64,000 nucleotides of DNA, from the NCBI GenBank assembly GCA_964642175.1, contig CAZXOK010000007.1, positions 1 through 64,000 on the forward strand, written 5' to 3'. Below are positions 34,789 through 44,184 of the stretch, piece after piece. Below the pieces are notes generated by a model, which saw only the letters and a program-made list of their open reading frames with translations, made no database searches and was not told the DNA's origin. The position numbers and the translations under genes were made by a program. Source of the stretch: JANQGG01 sp964642175. Its GTDB lineage: Bacteria > Bacteroidota > Chlorobiia > Chlorobiales > Chloroherpetonaceae. The stretch's first letter is position 1, and every line of letters begins with the position of its first letter.

Positions 34789-37700
34789 ATGGCACTCTCA
34801 ACTGATACCATTGAGCAATTGGTGAGACTTTTTGGAGCCAATGCAACATTTGTTTTAGAACTCTACGATCAGTACCAAGACAACCCCAATGCTATTAAAC
34901 CGGGATGGGCAGGCTTTTTTCGGGATGTAGAATCTGGCAAAATCGATCTCTCGTCTCCGATAACGGAAGCCAGTCACTGGTATCACCAGCTTGTTGAGCC
35001 CAGCGCAACAGAGGCAGTAAAACCAGAACAGAAACCCTCAGGGCAGCCGCCCCAGGCTTTTTTTATCTCAGAACTTAACGAAAACGACCAACTAGGAGCT
35101 CTGATAGGTGCACAAGCACGGATTGTCGATAACATGACCCAAAGCCTGGGTATTCCAACTGCTACATCGGTAAGGCAAATACCCGTGATTGTATTGGATG
35201 AAAACCGCCGTATCATGAACCAGTTCATGTCGGCCATATCGAGCCCGAAAGTTGCCTTTACCCATCTTATCGCCTGGGCCATGGTTAAAGCACTTCAGCA
35301 GCACCCTTCACTGAACAGTTTTTTTGGGATCAAGGATAATAAGCCTTACAAAGTCCACAAGCAGGATATCAACCTGGGTCTGGCCGTAGATCTGCCCAGG
35401 AAAGATGGTTCGCGCATGCTGGTGGTACCCAGCATAAAAAAATGCCAAACCCTTAACTTTAAAACATTTTTCAACACTTACAACACCATTGTTGAAAAAG
35501 CCAGAAATGGCAAACTGGATTTGGAGGATTTCCAGGGCACATCAGCTTCGCTTACCAATCCCGGCACCCTGGGAACCGTATTTTCCCTGCCAAGGCTTAT
35601 GAGCGGACAGGGAACCATTCTGGCCACCGGAGCTATTGATTATCCCTCTGAGTTCCAGGCTATGAACCAAACCCTGCTCTCGCAACTGGGTGTCAGCAAA
35701 GTAATGACCATCACCAACACCTACGATCACCGGATTATACAAGGGGCAGAATCCGGCGCATTTTTAAGCAGCATCTATAAGCTCCTGCTTGGTGAAGAGA
35801 ATTTTTACCAGGAGATATTTGCCAGTCTCCAAATGCCATACAAACCATGGCATTACAGCAAAGATCAGAGTCCTACGCTTAAAGGTGCAATTGATAGCGA
35901 AGAATTAATCGTAAAACAGGCCAGGGTATTGCAGATGATCAATTCATACAGGGTGCGCGGACACCTGATTGCCAATACCAACCCCCTGATGTACGAGCCT
36001 AATTACCATTTAGAGCTGGATCCGGATTATTACGATTTTACCATTTGGGATCTGGACCGGGAATTTATATCGGTTGGCTTTGGCGGAAAACCCAAGCATA
36101 AATTACGCGATATTATTGGTTTGCTGCGTGCAGCTTATTGTGATAAGATTGGCGTGGAGTACATGTATATCCAATCCATAGATGAAAAGCGCTGGATCCA
36201 AAACCGGGTAGAGCCCCGGGAAAATCAACTCACAATAAGCCCGGAATCTCAAAAACGCATCCTCTATAACCTTTTACGAGCTGAACATTTTGAGCGGTAT
36301 CTTCATACAAAGTTTTTAGGTCATAAACGTTTCTCCATTGAGGGGGCCGAATCCGTTATTCCCATTCTGGACTTTCTGATCAATTATGCCGGGGAGTGTT
36401 TTACCGAGGAAGTGGTTTTTGGTATGCCGCATCGGGGACGCATCAATGTTCTGGCAAATATATTTGACAAGCCCTATCATAAACTCTTCTCAGAGTTTTT
36501 AGACAAGCCGCTGCCAATGGACTCACATGACCTGATTCATGGGTCTGGGGATGTTAAATACCATTTGGGTGCATCTAATACCAGAAACACACAAGATGGT
36601 CGCCAGATAAAGCTTTGGCTGGCATCGAATCCCAGCCATCTTGAGGCTGTATCACCCGTGGTTGAAGGGGTGGCTCGAGCCAAGCAGGATCAGCAAAAAC
36701 AATACTCACAACCCACGGTTTTGCCGGTATTGTTGCACGGGGATGCCGCGTTCAGCGGGCAGGGCATGGTGGCCGAAACGTTTAATCTCTCGCTATTGGA
36801 GGGTTATACCACAAAAGGCACCATTCATATCGTCATCAACAACCAGATTGGCTTTACAACCGCACCAGCTGATGCCCGTTCATCACTTTATGCCACCGAT
36901 GTTGCCAAAATGGTTCAGGCACCGGTATTTCATGTTAATGGAGATGATCCTGAAGCCTGCATACGTGTCACCCGTTTGGCATTGGATTACCGGCTCAGAT
37001 TTAAAAAAGACGTGGTTATTGATGTGGTGTGCTACCGAAAGCATGGGCATAACGAGGGCGATGACCCCTCTTATACCCAGCCAAAATTATACGGGCTGAT
37101 AAAAGCTAAGTCTTCCACAGCAAAATTGTACGAAGATAAGCTCAAGAATACCGGTGTGCTCAGCCAGGAAGAAGGGCAGGCCATGCATGATGAGATAAAA
37201 TCCGTATTGGATGAAGCCTATGAAAAAGCAAAAAACAACACAGAGGCCATCGAAATTAAGGCTGATCCAATCACATTACCTGAATTTATACCGCCAGTCA
37301 GCAAAAGTCCGCAAACCAATGTATTACAAAAAGTATTAAACCAGATTACAGAGACCACATTAACCTGGCCGGAGTGGCTCGAAATAAACCCCAAACTGGC
37401 CAAACAACTTACAAGGCGTAATGAATTCCGGAAGAATCCTGATTCGGCCAAAGTGGATTGGGCGTTTGCTGAAACCCTGGCATTCGGGAGCCTTTTATTG
37501 GAAGGGTATAATATTCGTTTGAGCGGTCAGGATTCCACGAGGGGAACATTCAGTCAACGCCACCTGGCCCTGTTTGATCAAACCACCGGCAAGCCTTTTA
37601 TAGCGCTTCAACACTTAAATGAGTCCCAGGGCACACTTTATGTCTATGACAGTCTTCTTTCTGAAGTGGCTGCACTTGGCTTTGAGTTTGGTTACAGCAT

Positions 37701-38472
37701 AGCAGATCCCAAGGCACTGGTGATGTGGGAAGCTCAGTTTGGTGATTTTGCCAACGGGGCACAGGTTATCATCGATCAGTTTATTGCCAGTTCAGAATCT
37801 AAATGGGGGCAATGCAGCGGGTTAGTGTTGCTCCTCCCACACGGCTACGAAGGTCAGGGCCCTGAGCATTCTTCGGCAAGATTGGAACGCTTTTTGCAAC
37901 TATGTGCTAATGCAAATATGCAGGTTTGTAATTGCACCACACCGGCCCAATATTTTCATGTCTTAAGAAGACAGGTGCGGGCAGGTAATTTAAAGCCGTT
38001 AGTGATCATGACACCAAAAAGTCTCCTTAGAAATCCCATGGCTGTTTCTTCACCCATGGATTTTTCGGAAGATAAATTCCATAATGTACTTGATGATCCC
38101 CATTCTATCAAGGATCCAAGAAAAGTGGTGTTCTGCAGCGGTAAGGTTTATTACGATCTGGTCAAAGAACGTCACGAACAACAAATAACAGATATTGCCT
38201 TGGTACGTTTAGAGCAATTATATCCTTACCCACGCAAAAAAATCCAGATATTACTTGATAAATACAGAACCGCCAAGCAAGTGGTCTGGGTCCAGGAAGA
38301 ACCCCGGAATATGGGTGCCTGGCATTTTATTTCACCCATGCTCGCTGAGCATATCCTGGAACATCAAACATTAGACTATGCTGGCAGAGACGGCAAATCC
38401 AGCCCTGCGGCGGGCCGGTTAAGTATTCATAATAAAGAGCAACTTGCGTTGGTGCGAGATGCATTATCTTAA
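34789..38472 (+). CDS. kgd: 2-oxoglutarate dehydrogenase E2-E1 fusion (Kgd/OdhA type)
   Basis: 1227 residues, the length of mycobacterial Kgd. Layout: short N-terminal helix segment (LFGANATFVLELYDQYQDNP), linker (50-95), an E2 succinyltransferase catalytic domain without lipoyl domain (about 100-345) with NTYDHRIIQGAESG (His314), then a full E1: GVEYMYIQS, EEVVFGMPHRGRINVLANI, thiamine-diphosphate motif HGDAAFSGQG...NNQIGF, and a C-terminal transketolase-like domain (LLPHGYEGQGPEHSSARLER). It decarboxylates 2-oxoglutarate; making succinyl-CoA requires a lipoylated E2 and E3 from elsewhere, as in Actinobacteria, where this architecture is best known. It would run the oxidative TCA direction. 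Confidence 0.93.
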   Translation: MALSTDTIEQLVRLFGANATFVLELYDQYQDNPNAIKPGWAGFFRDVESGKIDLSSPITEASHWYHQLVEPSATEAVKPEQKPSGQPPQAFFISELNENDQLGALIGAQARIVDNMTQSLGIPTATSVRQIPVIVLDENRRIMNQFMSAISSPKVAFTHLIAWAMVKALQQHPSLNSFFGIKDNKPYKVHKQDINLGLAVDLPRKDGSRMLVVPSIKKCQTLNFKTFFNTYNTIVEKARNGKLDLEDFQGTSASLTNPGTLGTVFSLPRLMSGQGTILATGAIDYPSEFQAMNQTLLSQLGVSKVMTITNTYDHRIIQGAESGAFLSSIYKLLLGEENFYQEIFASLQMPYKPWHYSKDQSPTLKGAIDSEELIVKQARVLQMINSYRVRGHLIANTNPLMYEPNYHLELDPDYYDFTIWDLDREFISVGFGGKPKHKLRDIIGLLRAAYCDKIGVEYMYIQSIDEKRWIQNRVEPRENQLTISPESQKRILYNLLRAEHFERYLHTKFLGHKRFSIEGAESVIPILDFLINYAGECFTEEVVFGMPHRGRINVLANIFDKPYHKLFSEFLDKPLPMDSHDLIHGSGDVKYHLGASNTRNTQDGRQIKLWLASNPSHLEAVSPVVEGVARAKQDQQKQYSQPTVLPVLLHGDAAFSGQGMVAETFNLSLLEGYTTKGTIHIVINNQIGFTTAPADARSSLYATDVAKMVQAPVFHVNGDDPEACIRVTRLALDYRLRFKKDVVIDVVCYRKHGHNEGDDPSYTQPKLYGLIKAKSSTAKLYEDKLKNTGVLSQEEGQAMHDEIKSVLDEAYEKAKNNTEAIEIKADPITLPEFIPPVSKSPQTNVLQKVLNQITETTLTWPEWLEINPKLAKQLTRRNEFRKNPDSAKVDWAFAETLAFGSLLLEGYNIRLSGQDSTRGTFSQRHLALFDQTTGKPFIALQHLNESQGTLYVYDSLLSEVAALGFEFGYSIADPKALVMWEAQFGDFANGAQVIIDQFIASSESKWGQCSGLVLLLPHGYEGQGPEHSSARLERFLQLCANANMQVCNCTTPAQYFHVLRRQVRAGNLKPLVIMTPKSLLRNPMAVSSPMDFSEDKFHNVLDDPHSIKDPRKVVFCSGKVYYDLVKERHEQQITDIALVRLEQLYPYPRKKIQILLDKYRTAKQVVWVQEEPRNMGAWHFISPMLAEHILEHQTLDYAGRDGKSSPAAGRLSIHNKEQLALVRDALS

Positions 38473-38499
38473 ACCCTAACATTTATAAGAGAACAATCA

Positions 38500-40293
38500 A
38501 TGAAAATACTTAAAACTTTAACGCTTAGCTTTTTATTGGGTGGTATCACTTTTGGCCCTCTCTATGCCAGGGAAACCCAGAAAAAAACTTCGCCTGAAAC
38601 CAAATCGCAGGCGGTTGATTCCACAAAGATTTATTGGGAAAGAGGAATGGCTCTTCTTGAAAAACAGGAATTCAGAGAAGCTATTGCTCCATTTAAAGCC
38701 CTGGTTCGGCTTCAACCCGATTTCGTAGAAGCTTATTTAGCCCTTAGCGTTTCCCATGTCAGGCTGGAAAAATACAATGAAGCGCTGGAGTTTTTGGATT
38801 ATGCGATCAAGCTGGATCCAAAAAATGGTGAAAACTATGTTACATACGGGCTTATAAGCATGAGACTTGAAAATTATGCCGAAGCAGCCAAAGCCCTCAA
38901 TCAGGCCAATACTTACAAACCTAAAGATACAGGAATACTGCTTGCCCTGGCAGAATCAGAACTCAATTTAGATCAATATCCTAAAGCCAAATCCCATTAC
39001 AGCGAAGTGCTTGCTATTGATAGCACAAATCTGGATGCTCAAGTTGGCCTGGGGCATGTGATGCTTGGTGAAAAAAAGTATAAACAAGCCTTTTCGCATT
39101 TTAAAAGCCTTCAGCTGGAACATCCAAACAACCAATCTGTAAGATTAGGACTGGCTAAAGCCAAAGGACTAATTGGCGACACCTGGGGCTCTGAAGTTAT
39201 TTATGAGTCGATTCTTGGTAAAAATAAAGCCTCAATAGAAGCCTACGAAGGCTTAGGAGAGTTGTATCTTAACCAAAAAAATTATCCCGCAGCTGAAAAT
39301 GCTTTCCGGCAAGCCCTCGATGTAAAAGCCAATAATCCGTCGGTCCTTTATAAATTAGGCATTGTATTTTTTGAGCAAAAAAAATACAACAATGCTATGA
39401 TGGCCTTTGAAGAAGCTTCTCGGATTAACCCCGATAACCATCAGGCCATTATGCTCCTGGGTGAAATTTTATACATTCAGGGTAAGTATACATGGGCACT
39501 GGAGAAGTTTAAACTGGCCTTATCCAAAAACCCCTCGAATGCCAATCTGCATTACAATATTGGTAATGTCTATTTTATGATGAGCCGGTTTTCGAACGCA
39601 ATTACTTCATACAAAGAGGCCATAAAGCTCAATCCTGATCAAAGCGATTTTTACTACAACCTTGGCAAAACTTATGTCCGTCTGAACAATAATGCCAAGG
39701 CAGCAGAAAACTACAACAACGCATTTGAGCTGGATCCAACCTTTGCTGAAGCCGGGTATAACTTAGGATTAGCTTTAAAACGATTAAACCGCAACGAGGA
39801 GGCGATCAATGCTTTTGAAAAAGTCCTCCGTATTAAACCCAACGATGCAGAGGCCAATTTCAGTTATGCTAAACTGCTTGTAGAGGCGGGTATGTATGAA
39901 AAAGCCTTGTTCGCCCTCGAGCAGGTGGTTGTGGCTCTGCCAAATAACCCTGAAGCTCATTTTATGTATGCCTTAACTTTAACCAACACCAACCAGCTTA
40001 ACCGGGCTACTTCGGCCTTTAGAAAAGTGATTGCTTTAGACCCCGATTATATCAATGCTTACTATAATTTAGCCCAGACTTACAACAAACTGGGTATGAG
40101 CTCCAAGATGATCCAAACTTACAAACAAGTGGTTGAAAGAAAACCTTACGATTCGGTGGCACTCCTGAATTTGGGTCTTGGGTATTTATCTTTAAAACAA
40201 ACGACCCAGGCCGATCAGGTGTTAGAGCAATTGGAAAAAGTTGATTTGGGAATGGCTGAAGAACTGCGTCAGCAAATCAACGCTTTAAAATAA
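38500..40293 (+). CDS. Exported TPR-repeat protein
   Basis: 597 residues. Signal peptide (core about 8-22, cleavage near LYAR/ETQ). From about 45 to the end it consists of roughly 15 tetratricopeptide repeats (patterns such as AYLALSVSHVRLEKYNEAL and ANFSYAKLLVEAGMYEKAL). It should be a periplasmic scaffold for protein assembly. It is the first of three consecutive TPR genes with similar repeats, after the 2-oxoglutarate dehydrogenase gene (27 bp gap). No enzyme domain. Its partner is unknown; nearby Complex I genes make an assembly role thinkable but unproven. Confidence 0.85.
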   Translation: MKILKTLTLSFLLGGITFGPLYARETQKKTSPETKSQAVDSTKIYWERGMALLEKQEFREAIAPFKALVRLQPDFVEAYLALSVSHVRLEKYNEALEFLDYAIKLDPKNGENYVTYGLISMRLENYAEAAKALNQANTYKPKDTGILLALAESELNLDQYPKAKSHYSEVLAIDSTNLDAQVGLGHVMLGEKKYKQAFSHFKSLQLEHPNNQSVRLGLAKAKGLIGDTWGSEVIYESILGKNKASIEAYEGLGELYLNQKNYPAAENAFRQALDVKANNPSVLYKLGIVFFEQKKYNNAMMAFEEASRINPDNHQAIMLLGEILYIQGKYTWALEKFKLALSKNPSNANLHYNIGNVYFMMSRFSNAITSYKEAIKLNPDQSDFYYNLGKTYVRLNNNAKAAENYNNAFELDPTFAEAGYNLGLALKRLNRNEEAINAFEKVLRIKPNDAEANFSYAKLLVEAGMYEKALFALEQVVVALPNNPEAHFMYALTLTNTNQLNRATSAFRKVIALDPDYINAYYNLAQTYNKLGMSSKMIQTYKQVVERKPYDSVALLNLGLGYLSLKQTTQADQVLEQLEKVDLGMAEELRQQINALK

Positions 40294-40308
40294 TCAGTTT
40301 AAGACAAG

Positions 40309-40923
40309 ATGCATTCAGAAGACTATTTGCAGAAAATAAGCCAGTTAGAAGCTATGATCTCAGAAACCCCTGAGCCGGATATTGAGACACATTACGAGCT
40401 GGCCATGGCCTATTTCAATGTGGATCGTTTCAGCCAGGCTAAAGATCAGTTGGCCGTGGTATTAGAAACAGATCCTAACCATACCAATGCCCGATATACA
40501 TTGGGGCTTGTTCATATGAGCACCGGCGACTACAACAAGGCTGTCGAAAACATGACCACTGTTATCGATTACGACAAATCCTATGTGGAAGCCTATAAAC
40601 ACATGGGTGCGGCACTGATGACACTTGGCAAGATTGAAGAAGCCATGGAGAAACTGGTGGAAGCTTGCAGCATAGACCCAGAATACCTGGATGCCTATAT
40701 CGTTTTAGGCGATATTTACCTTGAGATGGGTAAAATAGCCGAAGCCCAGGCCTCTTATGAAACAGCGATCGACCTGGATCCAACAAATCTGGATGGTCAG
40801 ATGGGCCTGGCAATGTTCTTTCTTTCTCAAGGTGATTTAAAAGGGCTGCAAGAACAATACGAAAAAATTCTGCCCATTAATTCAGAACTTGCTGAAAAGA
40901 TCAAATCTTTATTTTTAACATAA
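40309..40923 (+). CDS. Cytoplasmic TPR-repeat protein
   Basis: 204 residues, no signal peptide. Five tetratricopeptide repeats fill residues about 20-190 (HYELAMAYFNVDRFSQAKDQL, ARYTLGLVHMSTGDYNKAVENM and so on), acidic overall. It starts 15 bp after the exported TPR protein, so it is co-transcribed. It probably scaffolds a protein complex in the cytoplasm or at the membrane face. Nothing indicates a specific client. Confidence 0.85.
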   Translation: MHSEDYLQKISQLEAMISETPEPDIETHYELAMAYFNVDRFSQAKDQLAVVLETDPNHTNARYTLGLVHMSTGDYNKAVENMTTVIDYDKSYVEAYKHMGAALMTLGKIEEAMEKLVEACSIDPEYLDAYIVLGDIYLEMGKIAEAQASYETAIDLDPTNLDGQMGLAMFFLSQGDLKGLQEQYEKILPINSELAEKIKSLFLT

Positions 40924-40957
40924 ATGCAATCTTAATAAGACTTTAGACAGAATAAAC

Positions 40958-40990
40958 TTATCAAATACTTACGTATGGCCATTATTTTAC
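40958..40990 (+). promoter_or_regulatory. Short phased TTA array plus -7-like element
   Basis: TTAT at 40958 and TTAC at 40969 are 11 bp apart; TATTTTAC at 40983 follows the last unit start by 14 bp and the gene start is 49 bp further, matching the geometry of the longer arrays. The unit TTATCAAATAC resembles the first units at 9560 and 17519. Only two units, so moderate support. Confidence 0.45.
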
Positions 40991-41038
40991 AACCAGAAAG
41001 ACATTTAGAATCGACCAACATATTAAACAGCAAGAAAA

Positions 41039-42136
41039 ATGAAGCGGATCTATATACTGGTTTTTTTGGTGTCAATGACCATGCCAATCGACTCCCAGGC
41101 TCAGCCTAACAGCAATCTGGAATTAAAACGTAAAATAAGCCAAATTGAAAATTTACCTACTGCACTGGCTTCTGAGGAATTTTTCAAATTAGGTGTTCAC
41201 TATTCTAAACAAAACGATTATTTCAAATCATCTTTGCTTTTTCAGGCCGCGGCCAATCTAAACCCCACAAACCGTGACGCATATTATAATTTAGGAACAT
41301 CCAGCTATATGCAGGGAAAATACGATGTTGCCCTCGGCGCATTTACTTTAGCCTTGAAACTGGATCCAAACGACCTGGAATCTATCTATGGTATTGGAAT
41401 TTCCTATTTCAATCTGGGGCAATACTCACTGAGTGCTGAAGCATTTAGAATTGTCACACAAAAGAACTCTTCCGACCTGGATGCATTTTACAACCTCGGA
41501 AAAGCAAGGGTAAGACTTGGTGATACCAAAAAAGCGGTTGATGCTTATCGCAAAGCAATTAGCATTAATCCTTCATTCAAAAAAGCCTCTTTTAATCTTG
41601 GGTTAGCCTTAATGCGTATGGAACAGTTCCAGGAAGCCCAACGGACATTTGAAGATCTTCTTAAAGTTAATCCGAATGATTATGAATTGATCTATCTAAT
41701 CGGTTCATGCAATGAACACATGGGTAATTACGCAGAAGCGGTTAAACATTACCTGGTTGCTTCAAATTCGGCCACTGTTAAGCAAGAGATCTATTACCGT
41801 TTGGGAACTTGTTATACGGCACTCAAAGATTACAGAAATGCCATAGAATCATATAAACGGGCAATTTCTTTGAACGATCATCGCGTTGATAGCTATTACA
41901 ATATCGGGATTATTTATAATGAGCTAAAAGATTACACCCGTTCGGCTTATTACTTTAACAAAGTGGTTCAATACGACCCGAATCACATGTTAGGCTATAG
42001 CAATCTTGGTTTTGCCTATCTTCAGAATGGGAATATGCAAGGCGCCATTAACACTTATAAAGCCATTAAATCAATCGATAATGTGCTGGCCCGTTCGCTT
42101 TTTTCAGATATACAGGCTAAACACATCAAGAATTAA
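41039..42136 (+). CDS. Exported TPR-repeat protein
   Basis: 365 residues. Signal peptide (core about 5-16, cleavage near SQAQ/PNSN). Residues about 45-355 hold nine tetratricopeptide repeats (AYYNLGTSSYMQGKYDVALGA, SYYNIGIIYNELKDYTRSAYY). It is a likely periplasmic scaffold, paralogous in repeat style to the gene at 38500. It has its own upstream promoter region, with a two-unit version of the phased TTA element, so it may be regulated separately from the two TPR genes before it. Confidence 0.85.
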   Translation: MKRIYILVFLVSMTMPIDSQAQPNSNLELKRKISQIENLPTALASEEFFKLGVHYSKQNDYFKSSLLFQAAANLNPTNRDAYYNLGTSSYMQGKYDVALGAFTLALKLDPNDLESIYGIGISYFNLGQYSLSAEAFRIVTQKNSSDLDAFYNLGKARVRLGDTKKAVDAYRKAISINPSFKKASFNLGLALMRMEQFQEAQRTFEDLLKVNPNDYELIYLIGSCNEHMGNYAEAVKHYLVASNSATVKQEIYYRLGTCYTALKDYRNAIESYKRAISLNDHRVDSYYNIGIIYNELKDYTRSAYYFNKVVQYDPNHMLGYSNLGFAYLQNGNMQGAINTYKAIKSIDNVLARSLFSDIQAKHIKN

Positions 42137-42209
42137 AGTTTTGCTCTAAAGAAAATCGCGCGATTATTTAAAGATTTATACCTATTTTGCAGTAAAAGCT
42201 TAAGCAAAC

Positions 42210-43073
42210 ATGACTCAGACAGCCCTCTCAAAACAAATCGCTGAGTTTTATGATCAGTCTTCCCATTTATGGGAAGGTATCTGGGGTGAGCATATGCACC
42301 ACGGATATTATGGCCCGAAAGGTGATCAGAAACTCAACCGGCGTCAGGCTCAGATCAACCTAATAGAAAAACTTCTTGAGTGGTCTTACTTAAAAGTAGA
42401 TTCTCCCAAAGTGCATACACTTCTGGATGTGGGATGCGGCATCGGTGGCTCAACACTGTATTTAGCTGATAAATACAATGCATCTGCTACAGGTATAACC
42501 CTGTCGGGCTATCAGGCCAAAAGGGCAGGAGAGCGTGCTAAAGATGCCGGGCTGGAAGATACGGCAGTGTTTCTCCAGGCTGATGCTTTAGATATGCCAT
42601 TTGAAGATAACACGTTCGATATGGTATGGTCACTCGAAAGCGGGGAGCATATGCCACGCAAAGAACATTTTATTGCCGAGTGTTACCGTGTGCTCAAACC
42701 CGGGGGAAGGTTTATAATGGCTGCATGGTGCCATAGATCAACCCAGGCCGGAAAAAAACCTCTCACTGCCGAAGAAAACGAACTTTTGGAAAAAGTCTAC
42801 CAGGTCTATTGCCTGCCTTATATTGTTTCGCTGGATGAGTTTGAAGAGATGGCCAAAGATTCGGGTTTTTCAGACATCCGAACAGATGACTGGTCAAAAG
42901 CTGTTGCACCGTTCTGGGATGAAGTTATTACCTCAGCTTTCAGTTTGGATGCCCTGTGGGGACTGATCACTGCAGGTTGGCAAACCATTCAGGCAGCACT
43001 CTCTCTTAATTTAATGTCTGAGGGCTACCAAAAAGACCTGATTAAGTTTGGTTTATTGACGGGCACAAAATAA
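42210..43073 (+). CDS. Gamma-tocopherol-methyltransferase-like SAM methyltransferase
   Basis: 287 residues. SAM-binding motif I LLDVGCGIGGSTLYLA, then ATGITLSGYQAKRAGERAK, motif II FDMVWSLESGEHM, post-motif RVLKPGGRFIMAAWCHR and the C-terminal SAGW-type block (DDWSKAVAPFWDEV; LITAGWQTIQAALS; LIKFGLLTGTK). Together these match the plant/cyanobacterial gamma-tocopherol methyltransferase (VTE4-like) family rather than UbiE. It should C-methylate an aromatic or prenyl-quinone-like substrate, or a specialised metabolite. Tocopherol is not expected in a heterotrophic FCB bacterium, so the native substrate is open; its place just before Complex I genes makes a quinone attractive (inference). A -7-like TATTTTGC at 42183 precedes it. 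Confidence 0.85.
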   Translation: MTQTALSKQIAEFYDQSSHLWEGIWGEHMHHGYYGPKGDQKLNRRQAQINLIEKLLEWSYLKVDSPKVHTLLDVGCGIGGSTLYLADKYNASATGITLSGYQAKRAGERAKDAGLEDTAVFLQADALDMPFEDNTFDMVWSLESGEHMPRKEHFIAECYRVLKPGGRFIMAAWCHRSTQAGKKPLTAEENELLEKVYQVYCLPYIVSLDEFEEMAKDSGFSDIRTDDWSKAVAPFWDEVITSAFSLDALWGLITAGWQTIQAALSLNLMSEGYQKDLIKFGLLTGTK

Positions 43074-43100
43074 ATGCTTATCGAAAGTTTTTTTTATTTC

Positions 43101-43133
43101 TTTGAACTTCCTGTCAGGATATGCTTATCTTTG
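43101..43133 (+). promoter_or_regulatory. Bacteroidota-type promoter
   Basis: TTTG at 43101-43104 and TATCTTTG at 43126-43133 match the -33 (TTTG) and -7 (TAnnTTTG) consensus with a 21-bp spacer, 43 bp before the small membrane protein gene. No phased TTA array here, a useful contrast to the surface-protein promoters. Confidence 0.6.
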
Positions 43134-43176
43134 ATGTTCATAATCGTATGGCCAGCCAGATAAACGCATTGGAATC

Positions 43177-43512
43177 ATGTTAGATAAGTTTCGAAAAGCA
43201 ATAGCAGGTACCCTGGAATGGCTTAGTATCAGTCGGTTTATTCCCCTTGAAAAACGAAAATCATTTATGAATGCCGCTTTGCCGATCATTTTCATGATCG
43301 TGTGGTTTCCTGTTTTATCTTTGATCTACAGTGCAGCACTGCAATGGGTTTTATCAAGTTTTCTCTCTTTGACAATGCCCGGATTGGTCTATATCGGACT
43401 GGCGTGCCTGTTGAGTGTTTTCACGCTTTTTATGATCCAGAATTCTTTAAGAAACTCATTCAGAACTGAAGTTGGCAGTCAGGATATGAATGTCGAAAAT
43501 TTTAATAACTAA
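43177..43512 (+). CDS. Small two-helix membrane protein, unknown function
   Basis: 111 residues. An amphipathic N-terminus (LDKFRKAIAGTLEWLSISRFIPLEKRK) precedes two hydrophobic segments (about 33-62 and 68-90) and a polar tail. I do not recognise the family. It has a well-formed promoter of its own and lies 155 bp upstream of nuoA on the same strand. It may be an inner-membrane accessory protein; no catalytic motif is present. Confidence 0.65.
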   Translation: MLDKFRKAIAGTLEWLSISRFIPLEKRKSFMNAALPIIFMIVWFPVLSLIYSAALQWVLSSFLSLTMPGLVYIGLACLLSVFTLFMIQNSLRNSFRTEVGSQDMNVENFNN

Positions 43513-43579
43513 CAAGGTATTATCAGATAACTTCATTATATTGCCGCCCATATTACAAAGGTGTTAAACTTTTAAGGAA

Positions 43580-43600
43580 AATATCCTGAATTAGGATATT
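43580..43600. promoter_or_regulatory. Palindrome before the nuo operon (possible operator)
   Basis: Perfect 8-bp arms AATATCCT and AGGATATT around GAATT, 68 bp before the nuoA start. A near -7 element TATCTTCG follows at about 43620. The dyad suits a dimeric repressor or a small hairpin. No regulator is assigned. Confidence 0.45.
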
Positions 43601-43667
43601 CTGCGTGTTTAAAAAAAGATATCTTCGTTGGTTTTTCTCATTACTATTTGATTAAAATCCTGTTACT

Positions 43668-44129
43668 ATGGATAATACGCTTTCAGAATTTGGTAAAGTA
43701 TTTGTGTTCCTGCTCATGGGGCTGATTTTTGTTGTTGGTGGATTTGTAACCTCCAGGCTGCTCAGACCCAATCGACCAAACGAAGAAAAATTAACCTCCT
43801 ACGAATGTGGCGAAGAAGCCATCGGATCGGCCTGGATCCAGTTTAACATTCGTTTTTATGTGGTTGCATTGATCTTTATCATTTTTGATGTAGAAATTTT
43901 ATTCCTGTTCCCCTGGACAACCGTCTTTAAGCAACTTGGGCCATATGCGCTTTATGTTGCCATGATATTTGTAACTGTTTTAATTGTTGGATTGGTTTAT
44001 GAATGGGCCAAGGGTTATATCGATTGGGTTCGTCCAAATCCTAATATTCCTTCAATGCCTACTAAATCGTTTAAAAAACCAATTTCCAAGCCAAAACAGG
44101 AAACGGAGCCTGACACAGAAACAGTTTAA
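43668..44129 (+). CDS. nuoA: NADH-quinone oxidoreductase subunit A
   Basis: 153 residues, three membrane helices (about 8-28, 62-82, 90-112). The signature TSYECGEEAIGSAWIQF, with its loop Cys, followed by NIRFYVVALIFIIFDVEIL is diagnostic. The C-terminal tail (about 120-153; KSFKKPISKPKQETEPDTE) is longer and more charged than usual. It is part of the membrane arm at the quinone-site junction of Complex I. It is the first gene of an A-B-C-D-H-I-J-K-L-M-N operon. Confidence 0.97.
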   Translation: MDNTLSEFGKVFVFLLMGLIFVVGGFVTSRLLRPNRPNEEKLTSYECGEEAIGSAWIQFNIRFYVVALIFIIFDVEILFLFPWTTVFKQLGPYALYVAMIFVTVLIVGLVYEWAKGYIDWVRPNPNIPSMPTKSFKKPISKPKQETEPDTETV

Positions 44130-44184
44130 TTGGTCAGTACATAAATTAACTGCCAATTTAAATGATTAATCAGTTTATACGGAT

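Noticed and set aside
38500..42136. TPR proteins as Complex I assembly factors
   Set aside because: Only proximity supports this; no sequence feature links them to nuo genes, and the third has a separate promoter region.
42157..42190. Phased TTA array before the tocopherol-type methyltransferase
   Set aside because: A -7-like TATTTTGC and one TTAA at the right distance exist, but no second unit at 11 bp; treated as an ordinary promoter.
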